NCBI GenBank assembly: GCA_946885765.1
Contig: CAMPHD010000202.1
Coordinates: forward strand, 1 to 6,236
Source: an uncultured Thalassospira sp.
GTDB lineage: Bacteria > Pseudomonadota > Alphaproteobacteria > Rhodospirillales_A > Thalassospiraceae
Length of the DNA: 6,236 nt
Direction of reading: 5' to 3'
Of the stretch, positions 1 through 6,038 are shown one piece after another; position 1 is the stretch's first letter; the number at the start of each line of letters is the position of its first letter. Both the position numbers and the translations under genes were made by a program. Under the pieces are notes generated by a model, which saw only the letters and a list, made by a program, of their open reading frames with translations, was not told the origin of the DNA and ran no database searches.

Positions 1-502
1 CTCCGGGACGGGTCATCAGCCAGACGATGCTCGTACACCAGGCGATGAAAAGCCAGAAGCCGAACCAAAGAATCAGCCGCGGCGAGAAGGTCATGATGAC
101 CAGGGCCATCATGATCATCGAAAACACAACACCACGATCGCGAACCACAAAGCTGTATAGCCATGCAGGATGGTCTGTCAGCGGGTTTAACGGATCGGGA
201 ACGACAGACACGTAAACGATCAATGCGGCGTCAACGACCGCCAAAATGTATAGAAGCCAGCGCCATCTTCCGCCACGGAAGGCAACGAAAAGCTGGATCA
301 GCACACCGGGGATAAACCACCCGAGAACCTCGAGCAGGGAATAAAGTTCGCCCGTCGGGGAATCCGGTTTGGAAAACAGCAGCAGAATGAAGATCAGCAT
401 ACAGATGCGCAAAAACGCAACAAGGATCAGGCCGCGCTGCTCCTCGCGGGCGACCAGCCGGTCGAACAGGGTACTGGCGGGTGGATCAGCTCTTGATTGC
501 AT
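1..502 (-). CDS. Multi-spanning membrane protein, probably N-terminal sensor region of a class III adenylate/guanylate cyclase (partial)
   Basis: The frame is open from an ATG at 502-500 to the window edge, giving 167 residues of an incomplete protein. After a short polar N-terminus with a charged REEQRG stretch (19-24), about five hydrophobic segments follow at roughly 25-43, 54-75, 80-101, 125-139 and 143-163. The last two flank an SPRLILW motif (140-146). This layout recalls the membrane domains found N-terminal to class III nucleotide cyclases of alphaproteobacteria, and the place directly after a Crp-type gene fits a cAMP circuit. No catalytic domain is visible, so the cyclase call is inference; another membrane-anchored sensor is possible. 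The start overlaps the end of the regulator gene by 17 bases and has no clear Shine-Dalgarno sequence, which suggests translational coupling. A TTG at 508-506 is the only other start in this open stretch upstream. The protein certainly continues beyond position 1. Confidence 0.6.
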   Translation of the reverse strand, partial: MQSRADPPASTLFDRLVAREEQRGLILVAFLRICMLIFILLLFSKPDSPTGELYSLLEVLGWFIPGVLIQLFVAFRGGRWRWLLYILAVVDAALIVYVSVVPDPLNPLTDHPAWLYSFVVRDRGVVFSMIMMALVIMTFSPRLILWFGFWLFIAWCTSIVWLMTRPG

Positions 503-1256
503 CGGCAAGAAGGTTCTTCAGGCCGTCCTTGTCGCGGATGACCAGACGGCCATCACGGCGCGTGATCAGATCGCGTTTTTCAAGGTCGCGCAGCTTTTTG
601 TTCACGGCCTCGCGCGTGACACCCAGCATCAGGCCCAGTTCCTGCTGCGACAATGGCAGGGCAATGCGAATGCCTTCGGGGTCCGGGCCGCCATGGCGTT
701 CGGCCAGCCACAAAAGACGTTTGACGAGACGCCCGGTCAGATCAAGGAAATTGGCATCTTCCAGAAGGTCGCTGACCCAGCGCAGCCGGCGACATAAAAG
801 GGCCGTGATATGACGGCGGAGCGGTGCCTCGCGGTCAAATATTTCAAAGAAATCATCGCGCGAAATGAACAGAAGTCGTGTCGGACCGACTGCCCGGGCC
901 GTTGCGGTACGCGGTTCGCTGTCCAGAAGGGCGATTTCGCCAAATACCGCACCGGGTGCCAGCACGTTCAGGACGATTTCCTTGCCACTATCCGATACAG
1001 TCGAGATGCGAATTTTCCCGGCCTCGACAGCATAAAGACCGTCGGCTGGTGCGCCTTTTTCAAACAGAAGCTCACCATCATCCATCCGTCGGACACTTGC
1101 CTGATTTGAAAGCTGGGCAAGCAGTTCGGGATCAAGATCCTCGAACAGGAAACTGCCCGCAAGAATGCGCGAGGCAATTTTGGCCAGTTGGGGTGTTGCG
1201 GTACCGGTAACGCTGTTCACTGAATTCACTTTTGAAAAGGGCGTCGTTTCGATCAT
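486..1256 (-). CDS. Crp/Fnr-family transcriptional regulator, probably cAMP-binding
   Basis: With the chosen ATG (1256-1254) the protein has 256 residues. A cyclic-nucleotide-binding beta-barrel covers about 37-140. Its phosphate-binding cassette has G106-E107 and R116-T117, matching the Gly-Glu...Arg-Ser/Thr pattern of cAMP-binding E. coli CRP. A dimerisation helix follows (about 145-172), then a winged helix-turn-helix (about 200-240). The recognition helix, TREAVNKKL (214-222), keeps the Arg-Glu pair of CRP but has Lys where CRP has Arg185, so the operator is probably related to the TGTGA half-site without being identical. No cysteine cluster of Fnr type is present. The frame stays open upstream to an ATG at 1427, but those 57 extra residues look non-conserved and have no ribosome-binding site. 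None of the candidate starts has a good one, so the N-terminus is uncertain. The gene is co-transcribed with the overlapping membrane protein, and a reverse promoter lies near 1471-1498. Confidence 0.88.
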   Translation of the reverse strand: MIETTPFSKVNSVNSVTGTATPQLAKIASRILAGSFLFEDLDPELLAQLSNQASVRRMDDGELLFEKGAPADGLYAVEAGKIRISTVSDSGKEIVLNVLAPGAVFGEIALLDSEPRTATARAVGPTRLLFISRDDFFEIFDREAPLRRHITALLCRRLRWVSDLLEDANFLDLTGRLVKRLLWLAERHGGPDPEGIRIALPLSQQELGLMLGVTREAVNKKLRDLEKRDLITRRDGRLVIRDKDGLKNLLADAIKS

Positions 1257-1286
1257 CGAATCGATGCATTGCTGGGCCAAAGTAGC

Positions 1287-1304
1287 ATGAAACACCGGTT
1301 TCAT
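1287..1304. repeat. 7-bp inverted repeat ATGAAAC-N4-GTTTCAT
   Basis: ATGAAAC (1287-1293) and GTTTCAT (1298-1304) are perfect inverse complements around the loop ACCG. It lies in the presumed leader of the Crp-type transcript, about 30 bases upstream of the chosen start, and its outer ATG on the minus strand is an alternative in-frame start codon. It could be a weak RNA hairpin, an operator or chance; nothing else in the sequence decides this. Confidence 0.3.
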
Positions 1305-1465
1305 CGCAAGTGTTTTACAGTGTTTTCTGTTGTTGCGGCAGGGGGATGGCATTTGAACGCGGTGGCGGGCCCTGCTTTTTTGCCATGGAAGATCAAGGAT
1401 GCCTTGGCAGCGCCGAAACCAATGCATTCAGAAGCCGGATCAGGGAAAGGGGGCGGTCAAGGCAT

Positions 1466-1482
1466 TACAAATTATACAAATT
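1466..1482 (+). repeat. Direct repeat TACAAATT, two copies 9 bases apart
   Basis: TACAAATT occurs at 1466-1473 and again at 1475-1482, separated by one base. The pair sits just upstream of the forward -35 box and covers the reverse -10 box. It might be an activator site or merely low-complexity AT-rich promoter sequence. Confidence 0.3.
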
Positions 1483-1494
1483 CTAGAATGTTTG
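1477..1494. repeat. Imperfect palindrome centred on ATTCTAGAAT
   Basis: ATTCTAGAAT (1480-1489) is a perfect 10-base palindrome. With a one-base offset it extends to CAAA at 1477-1480 and TTTG at 1491-1494. It lies in the spacer of the reverse promoter and touches the forward -35 box, a position suited to an operator, but no specific regulator can be assigned from the sequence alone. Confidence 0.35.
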
Positions 1495-1498
1495 ACAA
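1488..1498. promoter_or_regulatory. Candidate GntR/FCD operator overlapping both -35 boxes
   Basis: ATGTTTGACAA contains GTNNNAC and matches the general FCD-type GntR pattern TNGTNNNACNA at all defined positions but the first. The inner TGT-TTG-ACA is itself an inverted repeat. Because it covers both -35 boxes, a repressor bound here could shut off both directions. The GntR regulator encoded in this operon (5381-6034) is the obvious candidate ligand-controlled protein. The motif is short and degenerate, so the assignment is tentative. Confidence 0.35.
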
Positions 1499-1520
1499 AA
1501 TCTCCTATATTTTTTAAATT
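1492..1520 (+). promoter_or_regulatory. Predicted sigma-70 promoter of the dctP operon
   Basis: A perfect TTGACA -35 box (1492-1497) is separated by 17 bases from TAAATT (1515-1520), which matches four of six -10 positions. The predicted transcription start is near 1527, giving a leader of about 77 bases before dctP. It is the best promoter-like element upstream of the plus-strand operon. Confidence 0.55.
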
Positions 1521-1542
1521 CTCCCTATTCCGGAAATAGACC

Positions 1543-1555
1543 GGTCCATAAGACC
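1543..1555. repeat. Inverted repeat GGTC-N5-GACC in the dctP leader
   Basis: GGTC (1543-1546) and GACC (1552-1555) are inverse complements around CATAA. GGTC also forms part of an 8-base palindrome GACCGGTC (1539-1546). The half-sites resemble those bound by FadR-type GntR proteins, though FadR sites have a one-base spacer. It lies just downstream of the predicted transcription start, where repressors often bind. Tentative. Confidence 0.3.
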
Positions 1556-1603
1556 ATGAATAAAGATTAGGCTATCGGGATTGTTTTCATTCGGGAGGAA
1601 AAA

Positions 1604-2629
1604 ATGAAATTCGTCTCCAAAAGCGCACTGATGGGTGCTGTTTCGCTCGCAGCTGCTTCTTTCGCCGTACCTGCACAGGCTGCGGACATTACTTTGAATT
1701 TTGCTCATGTTGATCCGGCGGAATGGACCACCTCAAAAAAAGGTGCTGCCACGCAGGTCTTCAAAAATATTGTTGAAGCTGAATCCGCAGGCCGCATCGC
1801 GGTCGAACTGTTTCCTGCCGGTTCGCTCGGCGGTGAAACCGATTTGATCCAGAATACCCAGGACGGTACATTGGCAATGTCGATGGTATCTGGTCCATTT
1901 TCTCAGGTTTGCCCTGAGGCTGCCGTACTTGATGTGCCCTACATGTTCCCGAATGCCAATGTGGCATGGAAAGTTCTGGATGGGGACTTTGGCAAGGAAC
2001 TGGCCGCACACTGCCTTGAAAAAACCGGGCTCCGCACGCTGGCTTATGGCGAGACAGGCTTCCGCAACTTTACCAACTCCAAACGTGCCGTTGCCGAGCC
2101 GAAAGATATGGATGGGCTTAAAATCCGTGTGATGACCGTTCCGCTTTATGTGGAAATGGTCAAGGCACTGGGCGGTGACCCGACCCCGATTCCTTGGCCT
2201 GAAGTCCCGACCGCCCTGACCACTGGCACAGTTGACGGGCAGGAAAATCCGATCAGCGTGATCTATGCCAACAAATTCTACGAAATGCAGAAATATCTGA
2301 CACTGGACCGTCACGTCTATGGCACGGATTTCATTCTGATCAACGAAGATATCTATAGCGGTCTGTCTGATGGTGATCAGGCGTTGCTGCGTCGAGCTGC
2401 CGGAATTGCCGCCAATGTTGGCCGTGCCATTCAGCAGTTCAATTCTGCCGAAGGTGTTGCCAAACTGGCTGAGGCGGGAATGGAAGTGACCACACCGACC
2501 GCCGAACAGCTGGCAGCTTTCCGTGATGCTGCTCAACCCGCTGTCGTTGAATGGCTTTCGGGCGAAATCGATGCGCAGTGGATCGACAAGCTGAAAACAG
2601 CCGTCAGCGACGCTGAAACCTCGATGTAA
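1604..2629 (+). CDS. dctP: TRAP transporter substrate-binding protein, DctP family
   Basis: This is the periplasmic receptor of a tripartite ATP-independent transporter; it captures an organic acid and delivers it to the DctQM membrane pair. The 341 residues begin with a Sec signal peptide: basic MKFVSK, a hydrophobic core and AQA before a cleavage site after residue 26. Family signatures are clear: GFRNFTN with R154, GLKIRV with R175, IPWPEVPTALTTG (196-208) and DGQENP (211-216) with N215. The spacing of R154, R175 and N215 parallels Arg127, Arg147 and Asn187 of SiaP, where Arg147 holds the ligand carboxylate, so the ligand is very probably a carboxylate. The start has a strong GGGAGGA ribosome-binding site four bases upstream. 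As first gene of the operon, followed by a stem-loop, it is probably made in excess over the membrane subunits. Neighbouring genes suggest quinate or shikimate as substrate; the sequence alone does not show this. Confidence 0.95.
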   Translation: MKFVSKSALMGAVSLAAASFAVPAQAADITLNFAHVDPAEWTTSKKGAATQVFKNIVEAESAGRIAVELFPAGSLGGETDLIQNTQDGTLAMSMVSGPFSQVCPEAAVLDVPYMFPNANVAWKVLDGDFGKELAAHCLEKTGLRTLAYGETGFRNFTNSKRAVAEPKDMDGLKIRVMTVPLYVEMVKALGGDPTPIPWPEVPTALTTGTVDGQENPISVIYANKFYEMQKYLTLDRHVYGTDFILINEDIYSGLSDGDQALLRRAAGIAANVGRAIQQFNSAEGVAKLAEAGMEVTTPTAEQLAAFRDAAQPAVVEWLSGEIDAQWIDKLKTAVSDAETSM

Positions 2630-2639
2630 CTGGCTTTGG

Positions 2640-2700
2640 CAGGCCGGGTGGGACACCGTCTCGTGGTTTTCCCTCCTTTGCCCCCGGCCTGTCCTTTTTT
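2640..2700 (+). terminator. Intercistronic stem-loop with U-tract between dctP and dctQ (attenuator or partial terminator)
   Basis: CAGGCCGGG (2640-2648) pairs perfectly with CCCGGCCTG (2683-2691), and a G-U and a G-C pair can extend the stem outward. Inside the 34-base loop, GGGA (2650-2653) can pair with TCCC (2670-2673). A run of six T residues follows at 2695-2700, after TCC. It sits 10 bases after the dctP stop and about 60 bases before dctQ. A leaky terminator or a stabilising 3' structure here would keep dctP mRNA more abundant than dctQM mRNA, as expected for a periplasmic receptor. Confidence 0.6.
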
Positions 2701-2761
2701 CTCTGAATAACGTCTTGCCCACCGGGCAGCCGATTTTCCCGCGATCACCCTGGGGGTAACC

Positions 2762-3244
2762 ATGCATCGAGCAGAGACAGCATTTCGCCATCTGCTTGCC
2801 GGACTTTCGGGGATCAGTATCCTCGTCGTTTTCGGCGTTGTTTTTGCCGGTAGTGTCAGCCGGTATGCCTTTTCTGCTCCGCTGCAATGGAGCGAGGAAG
2901 TTGCCAAATATGCCATGATTTATGGCTGCATGTTTGGCATTGCCTATGCCTATCTGCAGGACAAGCAAATCAACTTTACGCTTGTGACCGATCTTTTATC
3001 CAGGCAAACGCGTGCCAGGCTTGCCGTTATCGTTGACGTGTCCACTCTGGTTCTCGGGGGAATCCTTGCGTATGCCGGGCTGATATTTGCGGGAAAACGC
3101 GGTGGCATTATGGCATCCGGTCTTGGCATCCCGATGTATTGGGCTCAGATCGCCATGACAGTTGGGGGCGCTTGCCTGATTCTGGCAGCCCTGTTCCGAC
3201 TGGCCCGCCTTATGAATAAGAATCGCCCGGAGTATGAAGCATGA
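2762..3244 (+). CDS. dctQ: TRAP transporter small membrane subunit, DctQ family
   Basis: The 160-residue protein has four predicted membrane helices at about 12-34, 47-66, 87-110 and 127-148, the standard DctQ topology. The family signature SRYAF...PLQWSEEVAKY (33-50) joins the first two helices. In known TRAP systems this subunit packs against the large DctM subunit and stabilises it. The stop codon overlaps the start of dctM in an ATGA, indicating translational coupling and equal expression of the two membrane subunits. A G-rich ribosome-binding site (GGGGG at 2752-2756) precedes the ATG. The 132-base gap from dctP carries the stem-loop described separately. Length and signature are typical and I see no defect. 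Confidence 0.93.
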   Translation: MHRAETAFRHLLAGLSGISILVVFGVVFAGSVSRYAFSAPLQWSEEVAKYAMIYGCMFGIAYAYLQDKQINFTLVTDLLSRQTRARLAVIVDVSTLVLGGILAYAGLIFAGKRGGIMASGLGIPMYWAQIAMTVGGACLILAALFRLARLMNKNRPEYEA

Positions 3245-4509
3245 TCACAGGTTTTGGCCTTTTGGCACTGCTTGCGATTGGTGCGCCGGTGGCCTTTGCC
3301 ATCGCGCTGGCGATTGCGATTTACATCAGTGGTGCAACATTTGGCATCGATTTACTGCCCCAGCGTATTTTTGCCGGGCTTGACAGCTTTACTATTTTGG
3401 CAATTCCACTGTTCGTTCTTGCCGGTGAACTGATGAACGCCAGCGGGATCACCAATCGGGTTATCAATCTTGCCAACGCGTTGGTGGGACATGCGAAAGC
3501 CGGTCTGGCACAGGTCAATATATGGTCGTCCGTGATTTTTGCAGGCCTTTCGGGGTCGGCGGTGGCCGATACATCCGCGTTGGGGCGTATTTTTATTCCC
3601 TCAATGGAAAAGGAAGGTTATCCGCGTGATTTTGCGGCATCGCTGACAGCGGCATCCTCGGTAATCGGTCCAATCATTCCGCCCAGTATTCCCGTGATTA
3701 TTTATGCGTTGATCACGACCAATGTTTCGGTTCCGGCCCTGTTTCTTGCGGGGATTATTCCCGGCATTTTGCTGGCGGTGGCACTTTCTATTTATGTGCG
3801 TATCTTCGCCAGTGGTTATGCCATACCACGCGAACGAATGAATTTTCGTGAAAAGCTTCGCGCACTTTGGAATGGTCTCGTTCCGATTTTCATGCCGGTT
3901 TTTGTTATTGGATCGATTCTGGCCGGGATTGTTACCCCTACCGAAGCCGCAAGCTTTGCAGTATTTTATGCACTGGTTGTCGGGCTGTTTGTGTTTCGTG
4001 AACTCAAACCGTCGGAACTGCCGGGCATTTTTGCAAATTCGATGCGTGATTCATCGAGCATTCTGATCATTATGGGTTCGGTTGCGGCGGCAAACTGGTT
4101 CATGACCTTTGCCGGTATTCCGCAGGCGGTCAGTTCATTCGTTCTGGGCTATGTCGATAGTCCGGCCATGTTCCTGATCCTGATCAATGTCATGTTGTTG
4201 GGTGTCGGGCTCGTGCTTGAAGGCATTGCCGCGATGCTGGTTCTGGTGCCGATCCTTCATCCGATTGCAATCAGTCTTGGCATCGATCCCACTCATTTCG
4301 GCATCGTTGTGATTTTTAACCTGATGATCGGCCTGATCACACCACCGATGGGTTTGTGCCTGTTCGTTGCCGACGGGGTCGCCAATGTTGGAATGGCCCG
4401 GATGATCAAATCAATCATGCCACTGTTCCTGGTGGAACTGGCGGTTTTGATCCTGATCACCTTCGTGCCGCAGCTCGTAACCTTTATGCCCAACCTGTTC
4501 GGATTTTAG
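3241..4509 (+). CDS. dctM: TRAP transporter large permease subunit, DctM family
   Basis: The 422-residue, highly hydrophobic protein is the ion-coupled translocation subunit, which in studied TRAP systems uses the sodium gradient to drive uptake. Landmarks in order are GLSGSAVADTSALG (102-115), IGPIIPPSIP (142-151), LAGIVTPTEAA (227-237) and GLITPPMG (364-371). The two Pro-rich re-entrant-type motifs in the two halves of the protein are the classic hallmark of this family. Length is within the usual 420-430 residues and the hydrophobic segments run to the C-terminus, so the gene looks complete. Its ATG overlaps the dctQ stop, and the dehydrogenase gene starts 11 bases after its stop, which places transport and metabolism in one transcript. 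Confidence 0.95.
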   Translation: MITGFGLLALLAIGAPVAFAIALAIAIYISGATFGIDLLPQRIFAGLDSFTILAIPLFVLAGELMNASGITNRVINLANALVGHAKAGLAQVNIWSSVIFAGLSGSAVADTSALGRIFIPSMEKEGYPRDFAASLTAASSVIGPIIPPSIPVIIYALITTNVSVPALFLAGIIPGILLAVALSIYVRIFASGYAIPRERMNFREKLRALWNGLVPIFMPVFVIGSILAGIVTPTEAASFAVFYALVVGLFVFRELKPSELPGIFANSMRDSSSILIIMGSVAAANWFMTFAGIPQAVSSFVLGYVDSPAMFLILINVMLLGVGLVLEGIAAMLVLVPILHPIAISLGIDPTHFGIVVIFNLMIGLITPPMGLCLFVADGVANVGMARMIKSIMPLFLVELAVLILITFVPQLVTFMPNLFGF

Positions 4510-4520
4510 GATTTCGCCCC

Positions 4521-5369
4521 ATGTTGAAGCTCGGTCTTATTGGTAAAGGCATATCGCGTAGCCAGTCAGCGAGACTGCATGTCTTGCTTGGCCGGATGTG
4601 CGGAATTGAAGTGACCTATGATTATCTCGACAGTGAAAAGATCGCTGATTTCGATCTGATCGGGCAACTTACAACCTGTGCCAAGGCTGGTTATGCCGGG
4701 GTGAATGTTACCCATCCCTACAAAACCGAAGCCCGCAAGCTGATCCAGCGCCGTAAACGTCTGCCCGAAGCCCTTGGTGCGGTGAATACGGTGGTGTTCC
4801 GCGAAGATGGCTGGCGCGGGGACAATACCGACTATGTCGGTTTCATGCGCGGCTATCGCGGGCAGTTTGGCGATCAGGCACCGGGTACGGTTCTTCAGAT
4901 GGGGGCCGGTGGCGTTGGCCTTGCCACGGCATTCGGGTTGCACGGGCTTGGTGCGGAGCGCATCCTTATCCATGATAAGGATGCTGATCGCGGCCATACG
5001 CTGGTTGCGACTCTAAAGGCGGGTGGGGCCAACGTTGCCTTTGTTGCCGAACCTGATCTTTCCGATGTGATCCGCAATGCTGATGGTTTGATCAATTGTA
5101 CGCCGGTCGGTATGAACCAGTATCCGGGCAGTCCGATTGATGCCGCCTTGCTGGGCGGACAGAGATGGGCGTTTGACGCGGTTTATACTCCGGTTGAAAC
5201 CGCGTTTCTTCATTCCGCGCAAAAGGCGGGGCTTTCTGTCATGACCGGCTTTGAACTGTTCTTTTTTCAGGGTATTGAAGCATTCGAGGTTTTCAGTGGC
5301 GCGCAGATCGATGGGGATGCCGCCCGGATCGAATATTTCAATGCCTATCCCGAGGCATTGACGGGGTAA
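4521..5369 (+). CDS. Shikimate/quinate dehydrogenase, catabolic NAD-type AroE paralogue
   Basis: The 282-residue protein belongs to the shikimate dehydrogenase superfamily. It probably oxidises imported shikimate to 3-dehydroshikimate and/or quinate to 3-dehydroquinate. All substrate residues of AroE are present: S14 and S16 in SRSQS, K68 in NVTHPYK, N89 in GAVNT, D104 in GDNTD and Q250 in FFFQG. The nucleotide fold has GAGGVG (128-133). At the end of the second strand, where NADP-specific AroE has Asn-Arg-Thr, this protein has HDKD with D152; an acid there favours NAD, as in quinate/shikimate dehydrogenases of Corynebacterium, which its TPVGM, DAVYTPVET and QGIEAFEVF stretches also resemble. 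This supports a degradative rather than biosynthetic role. AGGA near 4508 may be the ribosome-binding site. A longer reading frame from 4356 only overlaps dctM and is not used. Quinate versus shikimate preference cannot be read from the sequence. Confidence 0.9.
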   Translation: MLKLGLIGKGISRSQSARLHVLLGRMCGIEVTYDYLDSEKIADFDLIGQLTTCAKAGYAGVNVTHPYKTEARKLIQRRKRLPEALGAVNTVVFREDGWRGDNTDYVGFMRGYRGQFGDQAPGTVLQMGAGGVGLATAFGLHGLGAERILIHDKDADRGHTLVATLKAGGANVAFVAEPDLSDVIRNADGLINCTPVGMNQYPGSPIDAALLGGQRWAFDAVYTPVETAFLHSAQKAGLSVMTGFELFFFQGIEAFEVFSGAQIDGDAARIEYFNAYPEALTG

Positions 5370-5380
5370 GGGGAAAGTCC

Positions 5381-6034
5381 ATGAGCAGCAGCACAGTTGC
5401 CGAGACCGTTTATAACGAAATTCGCGATGACATTCTGTATGGCGAACTCCAGCCGGGCGTGAAGCTAAAGCTTGATGCACTGCGTGATCGTTATAATGCC
5501 GGTGTCAATACGCTCCGCGAAGTGCTGAACCGTCTTGTTGCGTCGGGATTTGTTTTTGTCGAAGGCCAGAAAGGCTTTCGGGTTGTCGAAACGTCGCCCT
5601 CGAATTTCAAGGAACTGACCGCGATGCGGTTGCTGCTTGAAACCAACGGGCTTGCGAAATCGATTGATGCCGGGGATGTTGAGTGGGAAGGCCGCGTTGC
5701 CGCCGCCCATCACAAGCTTTCGGCCATTGAAAAACGGATGCTGACCGAAGACAGCCGCGAACTGACCGTCCGTTGGAGCCAGTATGATCGCGAATTTCAT
5801 CAGGCGCTGATCTCGGCCTGCGGATCAGATCTGCATATGCGCATGCATCGTGAAATCTTTGACCAGTTCCGCCGCTATGTGGTGATCGAGCTGAAAACGC
5901 ATGGTTTCCGTGCCGAAGACATCATCGATGAACATCGTAGCATTTGCGATCTGGCGCTGGCGCGCGACAAGAATGCCGCACTGGCAAAACTGACCGACCA
6001 CATTGAAACCTATCGGCGCCGTTCTAAGGACTGA
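5381..6034 (+). CDS. GntR-family transcriptional regulator with FCD ligand-binding domain
   Basis: The 217-residue protein has an N-terminal winged helix-turn-helix (about 5-70) and an all-helical FCD domain (about 77-210). D136 and H140 (DxxxH), H185 (EHR) and H207 (DHI) are in place to form the usual FCD metal site, which binds carboxylate effectors. The start of the recognition helix is unusual: GVNTLREVL (41-49) where most family members have a Ser-Arg-x-Pro-Val-Arg-Glu pattern. It follows the dehydrogenase by 11 bases and has a purine-rich ribosome-binding site (AAGGGGAAA). Embedded in the operon, it most likely controls it, probably as a repressor released by quinate, shikimate or a pathway intermediate. 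The candidate sites near 1488-1498 and 1543-1555 would then be its targets. Family assignment is firm; effector and operator are inference. Confidence 0.92.
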   Translation: MSSSTVAETVYNEIRDDILYGELQPGVKLKLDALRDRYNAGVNTLREVLNRLVASGFVFVEGQKGFRVVETSPSNFKELTAMRLLLETNGLAKSIDAGDVEWEGRVAAAHHKLSAIEKRMLTEDSRELTVRWSQYDREFHQALISACGSDLHMRMHREIFDQFRRYVVIELKTHGFRAEDIIDEHRSICDLALARDKNAALAKLTDHIETYRRRSKD

Positions 6035-6038
6035 TCGC

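Larger units (their letters stand above)
1471..1498 (-). promoter_or_regulatory. Predicted sigma-70 promoter for the Crp-type gene
   Basis: On the minus strand a TTGTCA -35 box (1498-1493, five of six consensus bases) is followed after 16 bases by a perfect TATAAT -10 box (1476-1471). Transcription would begin near 1464 and leave a leader of about 200 bases before the chosen start of the Crp-type gene. The -35 box overlaps that of the opposite promoter by five bases, so the two probably compete for RNA polymerase. Confidence 0.5.
1257..1603. other. Divergent intergenic region between the Crp-type gene and dctP
   Basis: This stretch of about 350 bases separates two divergent transcription units. 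From 1257 to about 1460 the composition is ordinary; it would be the leader of the Crp-type transcript, or part of its coding region if an upstream start is used. From about 1464 to 1530 it becomes strongly AT-rich and holds the promoter-like elements listed separately. From about 1528 to 1603 it would be the 5' leader of the dctP transcript, ending in a strong ribosome-binding site GGGAGGA at 1593-1599. I see no tRNA, other RNA gene or convincing additional protein gene here. Confidence 0.7.

Noticed and set aside
369..1210. Several plus-strand open frames of 82-142 codons opposite the Crp-type gene
   Set aside because: They overlap each other and the well-supported minus-strand regulator, and none has a recognisable domain or ribosome-binding site.
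1217..1234. TGAATTCA palindrome and GTGAA repeats near the start of the Crp-type gene as a CRP binding site
   Set aside because: The spacing does not fit the TGTGA-N6-TCACA pattern, and the bases lie within the predicted coding sequence.
1733..2968. A 411-codon open frame on the minus strand across dctP and the start of dctQ
   Set aside because: It is antisense to two genes with full family signatures, spans the intercistronic stem-loop, and its protein shows no recognisable domain. It looks like a frame kept open by codon bias of the true genes.
4356..4520. N-terminal extension of the dehydrogenase from an ATG at 4356
   Set aside because: The extension lies inside dctM in another frame, and the family's conserved N-terminus (LGLIGKGISRSQS) begins right after the ATG at 4521.
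4566..5800. Minus-strand frames of 111-155 codons opposite the dehydrogenase and GntR genes
   Set aside because: They are antisense to genes with complete catalytic and metal-site motifs, with no independent promoter or family signature.
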